A program made the position numbers and the translations under genes. A stretch of DNA of 56,914 nt from assembly GCA_030266915.1 (NCBI GenBank), contig JAJDIZ010000002.1, forward strand, positions 1 to 56,914. The letters run 5' to 3'. Shown here one piece after another: positions 1-9,443 of the stretch. The DNA comes from Ruminococcaceae bacterium OttesenSCG-928-D13 (lineage in GTDB: Bacteria > Bacillota > Clostridia > Oscillospirales > Ruminococcaceae). The notes beneath the pieces are model-generated. The model made no database searches, was not told where the DNA came from, and worked only from the letters and a program-made list of their open reading frames with translations. Every line of letters starts with the position of its first letter. Positions within the stretch are counted from its first letter, which is position 1.

Positions 1-149
1 CTTGCCGCATAAGCAGGATAGTCAGATATTTCAAAAACTGTCTGCTTCGCCTACCCGGCAGAATTCCTGTCGATGTGTTGCCACATGCACCCGTATCCGG
101 TAAAATGGAAATGGTCAACCAAATAACTTCGTTAACCAGGAGGGCATAG

Positions 150-1091
150 ATGGCAAAGCAAATCATCGCCATTGCGGGGGCTGGCACCATGGGGGCGTCT
201 ATCGCGCAGGTGTACGCCCAGTGCGGCCACGAGGTGGTGCTGTACGACCTGTTTCCACTGGGCCTCGGGAAGGGCAAAGACCTGATTACCCTGAACCAGG
301 AGACGGCGGTGGCCGAGGGCAAGCTGACGGCGGCCCAATCGGCCGAGCTGCTGGGCCGCATCCACTTCACCACCGAGCTGGCCGATTTTGCCCGGGCAGA
401 CTTCGTCATCGAGGCCATCCTCGAGCGGATGGATGTAAAGCACGCTTTCTGGGCCGAGGCTTCGTCGCTGGTGCGTGCCGACGCCATCCTCACCAGCAAC
501 ACCAGCGGCCTGTCGCTTAGCGAGATCGCCACGGCCGTCATCCGGCCCGAGCGGTTCTGCGGCATGCACTGGATCAACCCGCCCCACATCGTGCCGCTGG
601 TGGAGGTGATCAAGGGGGACAAAACCAGCGATGAGACAGCCCAAGCGGTGTATGAAAGCGCCCTGGCCGCCGGGAAAAAGCCGGTGATGGTGCAGAAGGA
701 CGCCAAGGGCTTTGTGCTGAACCGCCTGCAGTTTGCCGTCCTGCGGGAGGCGATGCACATTGTGGAGAATGGCATCGCCAGCCCCGAGGACGTAGACAAC
801 GTGTTCAAGTACGGCCTGGGCATGCGCTACGCGGCCATCGGTCCCTTCGAGACGGCCGACCTGGGCGGACTGGACGTCTTCTACAACATCGCAAGCTATC
901 TGCTGGCCGACCTGAGCGACGAAAAGGCCGTGCCCGAGCTGCTGGCGGCCCGCTACCAGGCAGGTGATTACGGCGTCAAGAGCGGCAGGGGCTTCTATGA
1001 CTACTCGGATGGCAAGGACGAGGCGGCCATCCGCCGGCGGGACAAAATGTTCCTCAAGCTGGCCGAGTGCCTGTATGGCGGCGAGGACTGA
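150..1091 (+). CDS. hbd: 3-hydroxybutyryl-CoA / 3-hydroxyacyl-CoA dehydrogenase
   Basis: N-terminal Rossmann motif IAIAGAGTMGASIAQ; SNTSGLSLSEIA and RPERFCGMHWINPPHIVPLVEVIKG motifs; GFVLNRLQFAVLREA; full-length ORF. Confidence 0.93.
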   Translation: MAKQIIAIAGAGTMGASIAQVYAQCGHEVVLYDLFPLGLGKGKDLITLNQETAVAEGKLTAAQSAELLGRIHFTTELADFARADFVIEAILERMDVKHAFWAEASSLVRADAILTSNTSGLSLSEIATAVIRPERFCGMHWINPPHIVPLVEVIKGDKTSDETAQAVYESALAAGKKPVMVQKDAKGFVLNRLQFAVLREAMHIVENGIASPEDVDNVFKYGLGMRYAAIGPFETADLGGLDVFYNIASYLLADLSDEKAVPELLAARYQAGDYGVKSGRGFYDYSDGKDEAAIRRRDKMFLKLAECLYGGED

Positions 1092-1130
1092 CGTCCCCCA
1101 ACCCGACCCGGCAGCCCACCGAAAAAGCAG

Positions 1131-1168
1131 AAAAAGCCCGGCCCGATGTCACATCGGGCCGGGCTTTT
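1131..1168. terminator. Long palindromic bidirectional intrinsic terminator
   Basis: AAAAGCCCGGCCCGATGT-C-ACATCGGGCCGGGCTTTT between convergent genes. Confidence 0.85.
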
Positions 1169-1218
1169 GGCACAGTTAAAAACGGGCGGGCACATCAAAT
1201 GGCCCAAATAGCGGCGGG

Positions 1219-3231
1219 TCAGTCGGCGGGCTCCTGGTAGTTGCCGTAGTAGGTGATCACCACTTTGGTGCTGCTGGTCACCTCGGCGTTCACCACGTAG
1301 TCGATGGAGGCCACCTTGCCGTCATTGTCGGACGAGATATCGTTATCGGTGACCTCGGGCGGGGAGTAGGGCACGCCGATCTTGTCGAGGTAGGTGGTCA
1401 GGGCGGTGTAGTCCCCACCCATATAGCTCTCAAGGTTGGGCATATAGAACTTGTCCAGCACGTTCACGTTCACAATGGTTGCCTCGGTGGCCACCTCGCC
1501 GCCGGCGGGCGGGTCGGTGGAGTAGATCAGGCCAACCTTGTGGTAGCCCTCGCTGTTGGCAATGGTGTTGACGCGGTACTGGGTGATGCCCACCCGTGTC
1601 AGCTCCGCAATGCCCTCGGCCTCCTTGCGGCCCGTGATGTCGGGCATCGCGACGGTCTTCACCTCGCCGGCCACGTAGAGCACAACCTTATCCTTGCCGG
1701 GCTTCACCTCGCTGCCGGCCGCCGGGTCTGTTTTGGTGACAGTGCCGGGCTCCACCTTGCCCGCGTTGGCCTCGGTGGCAACGGTGTATTCAATCCCCAG
1801 CTCTTTCAGCTTCTTTTCAGCGTCCTCCTGGGTGGTAAAGGTGTTCACAAAGTCGGGCATCACCACCGGCTCCATGCCGTCACTCACCCACAGCTTAATC
1901 TTGGTGCTGCCGTCCCAGGTGTCGCCGCCCTTCGGGTCCTGCCGGATAATCCGGCCTGCTTCCACGTCGTTGCTGTATTCCATCACCGGCTCGTCAAAGT
2001 TGAAAATGTCGGTGTAGGCCGCGTTCTTGGCCACATCCTCGTACAGCTTACCGGTGAAATCCGGGATGGTCTCCCCCACACTGATGGAGGAGCTGACCGA
2101 AATCGACACGCTGGAGGAAGGATCCTCCTTGCCGCGGTTGCGGGTGAAGGCCGAAATCAGCAGGATGATCAGCAGCAGCACCACCACAGCGCCCACGGCG
2201 CAGGCGCCCACAATCAGCTGCTGGCGGGTAAGGCCCAGCGGGCCGCGGCCCTCGGGCTTGCCGGTGCGCCCGCCGCCGCCCTCGCCGGCCAGGGCCAGCC
2301 GCAGGTCGGGGATGTTCTGGATGCGCTCGGCCGGCACCAGGCGCATGGCCCGGGCAATCCCGGCCGAAAGGTAGGCCGGCACGTCACGGTTCACGGTGCG
2401 GGCCGGGCGCAGGTTGTCCTGCATCCGGCGCTCGTTGGCCGGGTAGGGCGCCTCGCCGGCCACCAGCCGGTACAGCACGGCGCCCATGGCGTAGATATCG
2501 GTGTAGCGGCCCTCAAACTCGTTGGCGGCATACTGCTCGGGGGCGGTGTAGCCCGGGTAGAGCTTGGGCTTCAGCTCGCTGCCCTGCTGGCGCAGCGCCA
2601 GGGTGCCGTAGCCGCAGAGCTTGGCGGTGCCGCCGCTCTCGAGGATGATGTTCTCGGGTGCAATGCCCCGGTGCACCATATTTGCGGCGTGCATCGCCTC
2701 CACCCCGTTCAGCACCGGGCGCATCAGGGCCACGGCCCGGGCGGCGTCCACAGCGCCCTCGCGCTTGGTCAGGTACTCGGCCAGGGTGGGGCCTTCTATC
2801 TTTTCCAGCACCGCATAGGCGGTGTTGTTCTCCTCCACAACGTCCAGCACCTGCACCAGGCCCTCGGTGAGGCCCATGCGCAGCAGGGTGCCATACAGCT
2901 CGGCAAAATCGATGCGGGTGGTTTTGAACAGCACCTCGTTGCCGGGCTTCGGGCGGATGGAGCCGGTTTCGTCCCGGGAGGCGCAAAGGGTGACCGGCAT
3001 GAACTCTTTGATCACCACCCGCTGCAGGGTGTTGCCGTCGATGGCGGAATAGGTGACCCCCTCGCCGTCGATGTCGTTATAGCGGCCGACGGTGTAGCGC
3101 CCGGCCAGCACCCAACCGTTGGGCAGGGCCCCGCCGGGGTTGGTGTTCTCAAAAGTGATTCCGCATTTTGGGCACTGCCCGCTCCCGGCCGGAACGCGAC
3201 CAAAGCAATTGTCGCAAATCCTGTCCGCCAT
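1219..3231 (-). CDS. Serine/threonine protein kinase-like protein with N-terminal zinc ribbon, TM segment and extracellular PASTA repeats (probable pseudokinase)
   Basis: CDNC..CPKC ribbon; kinase-fold motifs (VVIKEF, VHRGIAPENIIL, YTDIYAMGAVLYRLVAGEAPYP); TM segment QLIVGACAVGAVVVLLLIILLISAF; PASTA-like repeats (VVMPDFVN.., VAMPDITG..). Confidence 0.88.
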   Translation of the reverse strand: MADRICDNCFGRVPAGSGQCPKCGITFENTNPGGALPNGWVLAGRYTVGRYNDIDGEGVTYSAIDGNTLQRVVIKEFMPVTLCASRDETGSIRPKPGNEVLFKTTRIDFAELYGTLLRMGLTEGLVQVLDVVEENNTAYAVLEKIEGPTLAEYLTKREGAVDAARAVALMRPVLNGVEAMHAANMVHRGIAPENIILESGGTAKLCGYGTLALRQQGSELKPKLYPGYTAPEQYAANEFEGRYTDIYAMGAVLYRLVAGEAPYPANERRMQDNLRPARTVNRDVPAYLSAGIARAMRLVPAERIQNIPDLRLALAGEGGGGRTGKPEGRGPLGLTRQQLIVGACAVGAVVVLLLIILLISAFTRNRGKEDPSSSVSISVSSSISVGETIPDFTGKLYEDVAKNAAYTDIFNFDEPVMEYSNDVEAGRIIRQDPKGGDTWDGSTKIKLWVSDGMEPVVMPDFVNTFTTQEDAEKKLKELGIEYTVATEANAGKVEPGTVTKTDPAAGSEVKPGKDKVVLYVAGEVKTVAMPDITGRKEAEGIAELTRVGITQYRVNTIANSEGYHKVGLIYSTDPPAGGEVATEATIVNVNVLDKFYMPNLESYMGGDYTALTTYLDKIGVPYSPPEVTDNDISSDNDGKVASIDYVVNAEVTSSTKVVITYYGNYQEPAD

Positions 3232-3288
3232 ATGATGTTGCCACCTTTCGTGTTGGTTCTGGTTCTGTGCTCTTTATGGGCCTTGGCC

Positions 3289-4023
3289 TCAGGGCAGGTC
3301 GTCGGCGTTCTCCAGGTTGTGCCACACGTCCTGCACGTCGTCGTCCTCCTCCAGATGGTCCAGCAGCTGGCCCATGCGCTTGAGGTCCTCCCCGCTCGAG
3401 AGGCTGACGGTGCTGGAGGCCACAAACTCCGCTTCGGCAGAGGTGACGTTATAGCCCTTTTCCCGCAGGGCGGCGGCCACCGCGTCCACCTTGGGAGGCT
3501 CGCAGGTCAGCTCGGCCATGCCGTCGTCGATATCGAAATCGTCGGCCCCGGCGTCGAAGGCGTCTTCCATCAGCTTTTCCTCGTCGAGGTTCTCCCCCTC
3601 AATCAGGATGATGCCCTTCTGGCTGAACTGGAAGGCCACCGAGCCGCTCTGCCCAAGGCTGGCGCCGTATTTATCGAAGTAGTGCCGCATGTTGGCGGCG
3701 GTGCGGTTGCGGTTGTCGGTCAGGGTTTCCACCATCACCGCGGTGCCCGAGGGGCCGTAGCCCTCGTAGGTGATGGATTCGTAGTCGTCCTTTTCGCCGC
3801 CCTCGGCCCGCTTGATGATGCGGTTGATGTTATCGTTCGGCACGTTCAGGCTCTTGGCCTTGGCAATCAGGTCCCGCAGCCTGCCGTTGGAATTCGGATC
3901 GCCCCCGCCCTCGCGCACCGCCACGGCAATTTCGCGGCCAACCTTGGTGAACAGTTTGGCCTTCTGCGCGTCGGTTTTTTCTTTCTTGCGCTTGATGTTG
4001 TTCCACTTGCTATGCCCGGACAT
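3289..4023 (-). CDS. yebC: YebC/PmpR family transcriptional/translational regulator
   Basis: MSGHSKWNNIKRKKEKTDAQKAKLFTKVGREI signature, full length. Confidence 0.96.
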   Translation of the reverse strand: MSGHSKWNNIKRKKEKTDAQKAKLFTKVGREIAVAVREGGGDPNSNGRLRDLIAKAKSLNVPNDNINRIIKRAEGGEKDDYESITYEGYGPSGTAVMVETLTDNRNRTAANMRHYFDKYGASLGQSGSVAFQFSQKGIILIEGENLDEEKLMEDAFDAGADDFDIDDGMAELTCEPPKVDAVAAALREKGYNVTSAEAEFVASSTVSLSSGEDLKRMGQLLDHLEEDDDVQDVWHNLENADDLP

Positions 4024-4201
4024 AGCCCACCTCCGGAAGTATCATTATATTTTATCTACTGGTTATCCACTAAAGATTAATTTTACCATATTTTGGCGGC
4101 GGTTGCAAAACACGCCATTTGTAACGGCAGACCGGTATCCATCTCGCATAATCCACGAATAATTGTAGCATAAACACCGGCCGATTCAAACTTCGAAATG
4201 G

Positions 4202-6220
4202 TTACACTTTGTAGATCAGCACCGTCTCGCTCTCGAAGGCGGGCGCGGCACCTTCGAAGGGGTGCCCGCCGCTGGGCAGGTGCACCAGCAGCACCGAAAT
4301 GCCGTTTTCACGGGCCAGCTGCGTGGCCTGCTCGAAGCTTTCAGCCGCGAAGATACCGTCGCTCACCTGCTCCAGGTTGTGGCGCAGCAGGTGGTAGTCA
4401 AGGCTGTAATCCATGGCGTAGCGCCAGCTCTCCACAAAGGCCTGGCGCTGGCTCTCGGCCGTGTAGTAGTGGAAAACGCCCTCGGCGGCCTCGGGAACCT
4501 TGGCGTTGCGGTTGGTGGCGAACACCTCGTCCCTGGCCATGTTGTCCGCCAGCCAGCGGGCGGCGGCGTAGTCGTCCCGGGTGATGGTCTCAGCCGCCAG
4601 GGGCATGTCGGGCCGCAGGTGCAGGCAGCGCAGGGCGCTCTGCACTCCCACCCGCAGGCTGGGCGCGGCGTAGTAGACCGTGCTGGCAAAGCCGAGGGCG
4701 CACAGCAGCAGCACCGCCACCCCGGCGGTTCGCCCGGCCATCGGGCGTTCCGTCTTTTTTGACACAATCCCGTCGAAAAACCGTGAGGCCACCCGCCCGG
4801 CGCAGATCCACATACAGAACACCGCGGCCAGCAAAAAGTAGCTCTGGGAGAAGGAGTAGTGATTGAACAGCGCGTAGGCCGCGATGCCCCCCGGCACAAT
4901 GGCGTTCACCACAAGCGCCGTGACACCAAGCTTTTTGAACTCGACAAGGCTGTAGACCAGGGAGATCAGGTAGAGCACCAGGGCCGGCAGGCAGCGCTCC
5001 CACAGGATTTTGAGGGCGTCCACCAGCATGGCAAGACTGGGCTGGAACAGCAGGTTGTTGATGGCCTGCCGGTAGATCAAAAACCACAGCAGGCCGAAGA
5101 TGGCCGCGCCGCCGCCGGCGGCAGAGAGCAGCCACAGGTTTGGCTTTTTCCGCAGCAGGAAATCCACGAGAAAGGCGGCCAGCAGGGCGCACACCAGCAG
5201 CACCCCCACCGTGCTCTTGCCCCAGATCAAGGCCGTCAGCGTGCCCAGCAGGGCGGCCAGCGCCCGCTTGCTCTTGAAGCCCCCGGCCTCGCATTGCTGC
5301 AAAACCAGCAGGGCGGCGGCAAAGAAGAAGTTGCTCTGCATCACACCATTCATGTTGGTGAACACATGGCTGTAACCGGCGTTCCAGCTGGTGTGGCCAA
5401 ACAGCACCCCGGCCGGGACGATCAGCGCGGCGTAGGGCCCGGTGCCAAAGCCCTTTGCCAGCAAGTAGAGGGCCGCGCAGAGCAGGGCGCACCAGATGGG
5501 CCAGCCGTAGTAGCAGATGGAATCCCAGGCGTTCTGGCCGCAGAGCAGCCCCACAAGGCCGCCCAGCACGTCGCTGAAATAGTGGTAGTGCAGGATGCCC
5601 CCGGCCGTCCGGATGTCCCGCACCGGGCTGCCAAACTGGGCCGAGGCCGCGTTGCCCACGCTCCACAGCAGGTCCTGGCTGTACACCCGGTTGCCGCCGT
5701 TTGCGGGCCGCGCATAGGTGAACACCCCGGAAAAGATGTACAAAAACAGGGCCGCGGCCAGCAGCATCACCAGCAGCCAGGCGCCATTTGATAAGCCACC
5801 CAGCCGGGGTTTTGCGGGGAGGCGCTCGGCACCCACGCCGTCCACCATCCGTGCCGAGCGCTGATCCCTCAGCCGCAGAAAGGCCCACCCCAGCCCGAGC
5901 AGGGCGCTGGGCAGGCCGCAGAGCCACACCGGGGCAAAGCTGCCCAGGGTGGTGAACACCAGCATCAGTAAAAGGCCGCCCAGCGGCACAGCGGCCACCA
6001 GGCGCACCGCAAGCGCTGCCTTCGGCAGGGCAAGGGCGGACAGCCACAGGCCGGGCAGCACCACAAGCACTCCGAAGCCCAGCGGGTAGAGGAACACCCC
6101 GGCCACACTGCCGCCCGAGAGCCCCACCGCCACAGTGTACAACGCAAAAACGCCCGCCGCCACAACGATGGCGAGGACGGGTACAACACGGTTTGCTTTG
6201 GATGCTGCCGTTTTCTGCAA
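4202..6220 (-). CDS. Polytopic membrane protein, glycosyltransferase-like, function unknown
   Basis: 672 aa with many TM segments and a C-terminal soluble domain. Confidence 0.7.
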   Translation of the reverse strand: MQKTAASKANRVVPVLAIVVAAGVFALYTVAVGLSGGSVAGVFLYPLGFGVLVVLPGLWLSALALPKAALAVRLVAAVPLGGLLLMLVFTTLGSFAPVWLCGLPSALLGLGWAFLRLRDQRSARMVDGVGAERLPAKPRLGGLSNGAWLLVMLLAAALFLYIFSGVFTYARPANGGNRVYSQDLLWSVGNAASAQFGSPVRDIRTAGGILHYHYFSDVLGGLVGLLCGQNAWDSICYYGWPIWCALLCAALYLLAKGFGTGPYAALIVPAGVLFGHTSWNAGYSHVFTNMNGVMQSNFFFAAALLVLQQCEAGGFKSKRALAALLGTLTALIWGKSTVGVLLVCALLAAFLVDFLLRKKPNLWLLSAAGGGAAIFGLLWFLIYRQAINNLLFQPSLAMLVDALKILWERCLPALVLYLISLVYSLVEFKKLGVTALVVNAIVPGGIAAYALFNHYSFSQSYFLLAAVFCMWICAGRVASRFFDGIVSKKTERPMAGRTAGVAVLLLCALGFASTVYYAAPSLRVGVQSALRCLHLRPDMPLAAETITRDDYAAARWLADNMARDEVFATNRNAKVPEAAEGVFHYYTAESQRQAFVESWRYAMDYSLDYHLLRHNLEQVSDGIFAAESFEQATQLARENGISVLLVHLPSGGHPFEGAAPAFESETVLIYKV

Positions 6221-6320
6221 GTGCCGCCGCCCTTTCCGCTGGAATTGATTTACATCGAAACCTTACTGACGTTTCTTATCTGAATAGTAAGCGAAACCGC
6301 AAGCAAAGTGCGTCTCGTCC

Positions 6321-6413
6321 GCGGCGCCATGTGCCGTGGCATTCCTCCACTCGCATGCTTCGCATATCCTTAGCCCTAGGCTCGCTCCAGAATGCCCCGG
6401 CCCATGGCGCCGC
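6321..6413. repeat. Palindromic intergenic repeat, copy A
   Basis: Arms GCGGCGCCATGTGCCGTGGCATTC / GAATGCCCCGGCCCATGGCGCCGC around core CTCCACTCGCATGCTTCGCATATCCTTAGCCCTAGGCTCGCTCCA. Confidence 0.9.
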
Positions 6414-6455
6414 TGCCTTTTCTTCACTCTTCATTAAACTATGCAGCGGCCACTT

Positions 6456-6863
6456 TTATTTCATCTCAAGATGCCGCTGCCAGATCGGCTCGAAAAGCTC
6501 CTCCACCCGCTCCAGCCGGTTTTGCAGGTAGAGCCAGCCAAACAGCGCCTCAAGGCCGGTGGAGGCCCGGTACTCCTCGGCGGAGGCATTCTTGCTCACC
6601 GTGGCCTTGCTTGCGTTGCGGCCCCGGCGCACAATGTCGGCCTCCTGCTCGGTGAGCATCGGCTCCAGCAGGTGCAGGGCCGCAAACTGGCCCCTGGCGC
6701 TCACCATCTCCACCGCGCTGCGGTGCAGCGCCCCGGCGGGCATCCGGCTTTCGGCCACCAGGCGGGCGCGCACCAAAAGCTCAATCACACCGTCGCCCAC
6801 AAAGGCCAGCGCCAGGGGGCTGCGCTCCCGCAGATCAATCTCCGATTCAGGGAATGTCAGCAT
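6456..6863 (-). CDS. mrnC: Mini-ribonuclease III
   Basis: SPLALAFVGDGVIELLVR and ATVSKNASAEEYRASTGLEALFGWLYL motifs. Confidence 0.9.
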   Translation of the reverse strand: MLTFPESEIDLRERSPLALAFVGDGVIELLVRARLVAESRMPAGALHRSAVEMVSARGQFAALHLLEPMLTEQEADIVRRGRNASKATVSKNASAEEYRASTGLEALFGWLYLQNRLERVEELFEPIWQRHLEMK

Positions 6864-6872
6864 AGGGTTCCC

Positions 6873-8150
6873 TCAAAAGACATAGTCAAATTCGTAGTCG
6901 CCGATCTTGATGGTGTCGTCCTCCTCCACCCCAAGCTCAATCAGCTTCGCCAGCACGCCGACGCTATCCAGCTGGCGCTGGAAGTATTGCAGGCTCTCCC
7001 AGTCGTCCACGTTGCTGCCGGCCAGAATCCGCTCCAGCCAGGGGGCCTCCACCTCGAACAGGTGGTCATCCAGCTTGGTGGCAATGAAGGCGCGGCCCTC
7101 ACCCGCCGGCTGCAGGGACGGGATGTAATCCGGCACAAAGCGCTCCACCGGCGGCAGCTTTTTCAGCTCGGTGTAAACCAGGCGGGGCAGCTCGTCGGTG
7201 CCGGTGTGGGCCGCCGCGCTGATGGTGCGGAAAATCAGGCCCTTTTCCTCGATGAAATCCCTAAACGCGGCCACCTGTTCCTCGGTGGCGATGTCGCACT
7301 TGTTGCCCAGCACAATCTGGGGCCGGCCGGCCAGCTCGGGGCTGAAAGCCGCCAGCTCGGCGTTGATCTTCTCAAAGTCTGCCACCGGGTCCCGCCCTTC
7401 GCTGCCCGAAACGTCCACAAGATGCAGCAGCAGGCGGCAGCGCTCCACATGGCGCAGGAAGTCGTGCCCAAGGCCCGCCCCGCCGGCAGCCCCCTCGATC
7501 AGGCCCGGGATGTCGGCAGCCACAAAGCTCTCCTCCTCGGCCACCCGCACCACCCCAAGCTGGGGCACCAGCGTGGTGAAGGGATAGTTCGCCACCTTGG
7601 GCCGGGCCGCGCTGATCACACTGATCAGCGTGCTTTTGCCCACGTTGGGGAAGCCGATTAGCCCCACGTCGGCTATCAGCTTAAGCTCCAGCCGGGCGTC
7701 GAAGGCATCTCCGGGCAGGCCGGGCTTGGCAAAGCGCGGGGCCTGCCGCTGGGGGGTGGCAAAGTGGCTGTTGCCCCAGCCGCCCCGGCCGCCCTTCGCA
7801 ATCACCACCGGCTCGTCGCCCGAGACGTCGGCCCGCAAAAGGCCGGTGGCGTCATCCAGCACCAGGGTGCCCCGGGGCACCTTGAGCACCAGGTCCGGCG
7901 CGGCCTTGCCATACTGCTTCTTGCCACGGCCGTCCTCGCCGTTCTGGGCGGCGTACTTGCGCTTGTAGCGGAAGTCCATCAAAGTGGACAGATTGTCGTC
8001 AGCCACCAGCACCACATCGCCGCCGCGGCCGCCGTCGCCGCCGTCCGGCCCGCCGTTGGCCACATATTTCTCCCGGTGGAAGGACACACAGCCGTTGCCC
8101 CCCTTGCCGGCCTCGATGCGAATCTTCGCCACATCTACAAAACTGGCCAT
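6873..8150 (-). CDS. obgE: GTPase Obg/CgtA
   Basis: MASFVDVAKIRIEAGKGGNGCVSFHREK; G1 GFPNVGKSTL; NKCD; start set at the internal Met. Confidence 0.96.
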   Translation of the reverse strand: MASFVDVAKIRIEAGKGGNGCVSFHREKYVANGGPDGGDGGRGGDVVLVADDNLSTLMDFRYKRKYAAQNGEDGRGKKQYGKAAPDLVLKVPRGTLVLDDATGLLRADVSGDEPVVIAKGGRGGWGNSHFATPQRQAPRFAKPGLPGDAFDARLELKLIADVGLIGFPNVGKSTLISVISAARPKVANYPFTTLVPQLGVVRVAEEESFVAADIPGLIEGAAGGAGLGHDFLRHVERCRLLLHLVDVSGSEGRDPVADFEKINAELAAFSPELAGRPQIVLGNKCDIATEEQVAAFRDFIEEKGLIFRTISAAAHTGTDELPRLVYTELKKLPPVERFVPDYIPSLQPAGEGRAFIATKLDDHLFEVEAPWLERILAGSNVDDWESLQYFQRQLDSVGVLAKLIELGVEEDDTIKIGDYEFDYVF

Positions 8151-8238
8151 TGCGGGCCTCCTTTTGGTAGTTTTTTGTGTTCCCAAACCAAAAACTGCCG
8201 GACCAGCGGCCCGGCAGTGGTTCTGTTAAGCTAAAAAT

Positions 8239-8490
8239 TTACTGCTTGATAGAAACCTTTTTGCGGTCCCGGCCCCAGCGCTCGAAGCTCACGCGGCCGT
8301 CCACCAGGGCAAAGAGGGTGTCGTCCTTGCCTTTGCCAACGTTCTCGCCGGGATGGATGTGGGTGCCGCGCTGCCGCACCAGAATGTTGCCGGCCAGCAC
8401 AAACTGCCCGTCTGCGCGCTTCGCGCCCAGCCGCTTGCTCTCGGAGTCGCGGCCGTTCTTGGTTGAACCTACGCCTTTTTTATGTGCCAT
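8239..8490 (-). CDS. rpmA: 50S ribosomal protein L27
   Basis: [31 protein letters not shown]. Confidence 0.97.
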   Translation of the reverse strand: MAHKKGVGSTKNGRDSESKRLGAKRADGQFVLAGNILVRQRGTHIHPGENVGKGKDDTLFALVDGRVSFERWGRDRKKVSIKQ

Positions 8491-8512
8491 GGTAGTTTAC
8501 TCCTCCCGGAAA

Positions 8513-8833
8513 TTATTTCGCGTTGATGGCGGTGATCTCCACCTTGGTGTAGGGCTGACGGTGGCCAATGCGGCGCACGCTGCCCTTTTTGGGCTTGTAG
8601 GTGATGATGTTCAGCTTTTTGCCGCGGCCGCTTTTCAGCACGGTGCCGCTCACTTTGGCGCCGGCCACGTTCGGGGTGCCAACGGTAACTTTGCCGTCTT
8701 CGCCCACGGCCAGAACATCCTCGAACTCGACGGTGTCGCCCGCCTCGGCCTCGAGCTTCTCGATGAAGATCTCATCGCCTTTTTCCACGCGGTACTGCTT
8801 ACCGCCGGTCTTGATCACTGCGTACATGGCCAT
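8513..8833 (-). CDS. rplU: 50S ribosomal protein L21
   Basis: [27 protein letters not shown]. Confidence 0.97.
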   Translation of the reverse strand: MAMYAVIKTGGKQYRVEKGDEIFIEKLEAEAGDTVEFEDVLAVGEDGKVTVGTPNVAGAKVSGTVLKSGRGKKLNIITYKPKKGSVRRIGHRQPYTKVEITAINAK

Positions 8834-8839
8834 TCCTCA

Positions 8840-8925
8840 TTTACTTATAGACTCGCTGCCAGGGGCGGCTGCACACTGCCAAACGCAGGCGCAACACTTC
8901 AAAACCCGTTACAAGCGGCCCTATT
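8840..8925 (-). ncRNA. Probable L21 leader RNA
   Basis: Upstream of rplU on the minus strand; contains GTTTTGAAGTGTTGCGCC...GTGTGCAGCCGCCCCTGGCAG, resembling the L21 leader from memory. Confidence 0.5.
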
Positions 8926-9029
8926 ACTATATCACAGGGGCGGGGCGGATGTCAACGGAATTCTCACAGGAAAACCGGGCCCGCGCGGGGCCCGGCATTG
9001 GCCAAATAATACCCATCGGGCTATATCGC

Positions 9030-9278
9030 CTATTCCCCCAGGTAACTCTTCACCAGAGCCTGCAGGATGTCATCCCGGTCCACCTTGCAAATTTTGGTGC
9101 GCGCACCGCCGAAGGTGGTGATGTAGGTGGGGTCTTCGCTGAGGATGTAGCCCACTATCTGGTTGATGGGGTTATAGCCTTTCTGTTTCAGCGCGGCGTA
9201 AACCTCGGTAAGGATCTTGCGAATCTCGGCGTCCTGGTCGTCGTGCACTGAAAAGATGGTGGTTGTGGAGTCGCTCAT
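9030..9278 (-). CDS. ireB: IreB family regulatory phosphoprotein (UPF0297)
   Basis: EVYAALKQKGYNPINQIVGYILSEDPTYITTFGGARTKICKVDRDDILQALVKSYL. Confidence 0.93.
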   Translation of the reverse strand: MSDSTTTIFSVHDDQDAEIRKILTEVYAALKQKGYNPINQIVGYILSEDPTYITTFGGARTKICKVDRDDILQALVKSYLGE

Positions 9279-9443
9279 AAAACCCCTCCTGTTGCCGTTA
9301 TATCGAGGAACTTGAATACATGGTCCGCTGGTTACATTATAGCGGTAAGACTGTCAAAACGCAATAGAGATGACAGAAGGTTTACAGAAAGTTGATGTTT
9401 GGGGCGGCGGTGCCTTAACCCGCCGCGACCGGCCTCCGCCTTC

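Noticed and set aside
1540-4080. 846-aa plus-strand ORF and many other long antisense ORFs (e.g. 9399-11840 +, 20801-22882 -, 22762-25095 -)
   Set aside because: They lie opposite well-supported conserved genes in high-GC DNA and have compositionally biased, motif-free translations; treated as spurious.
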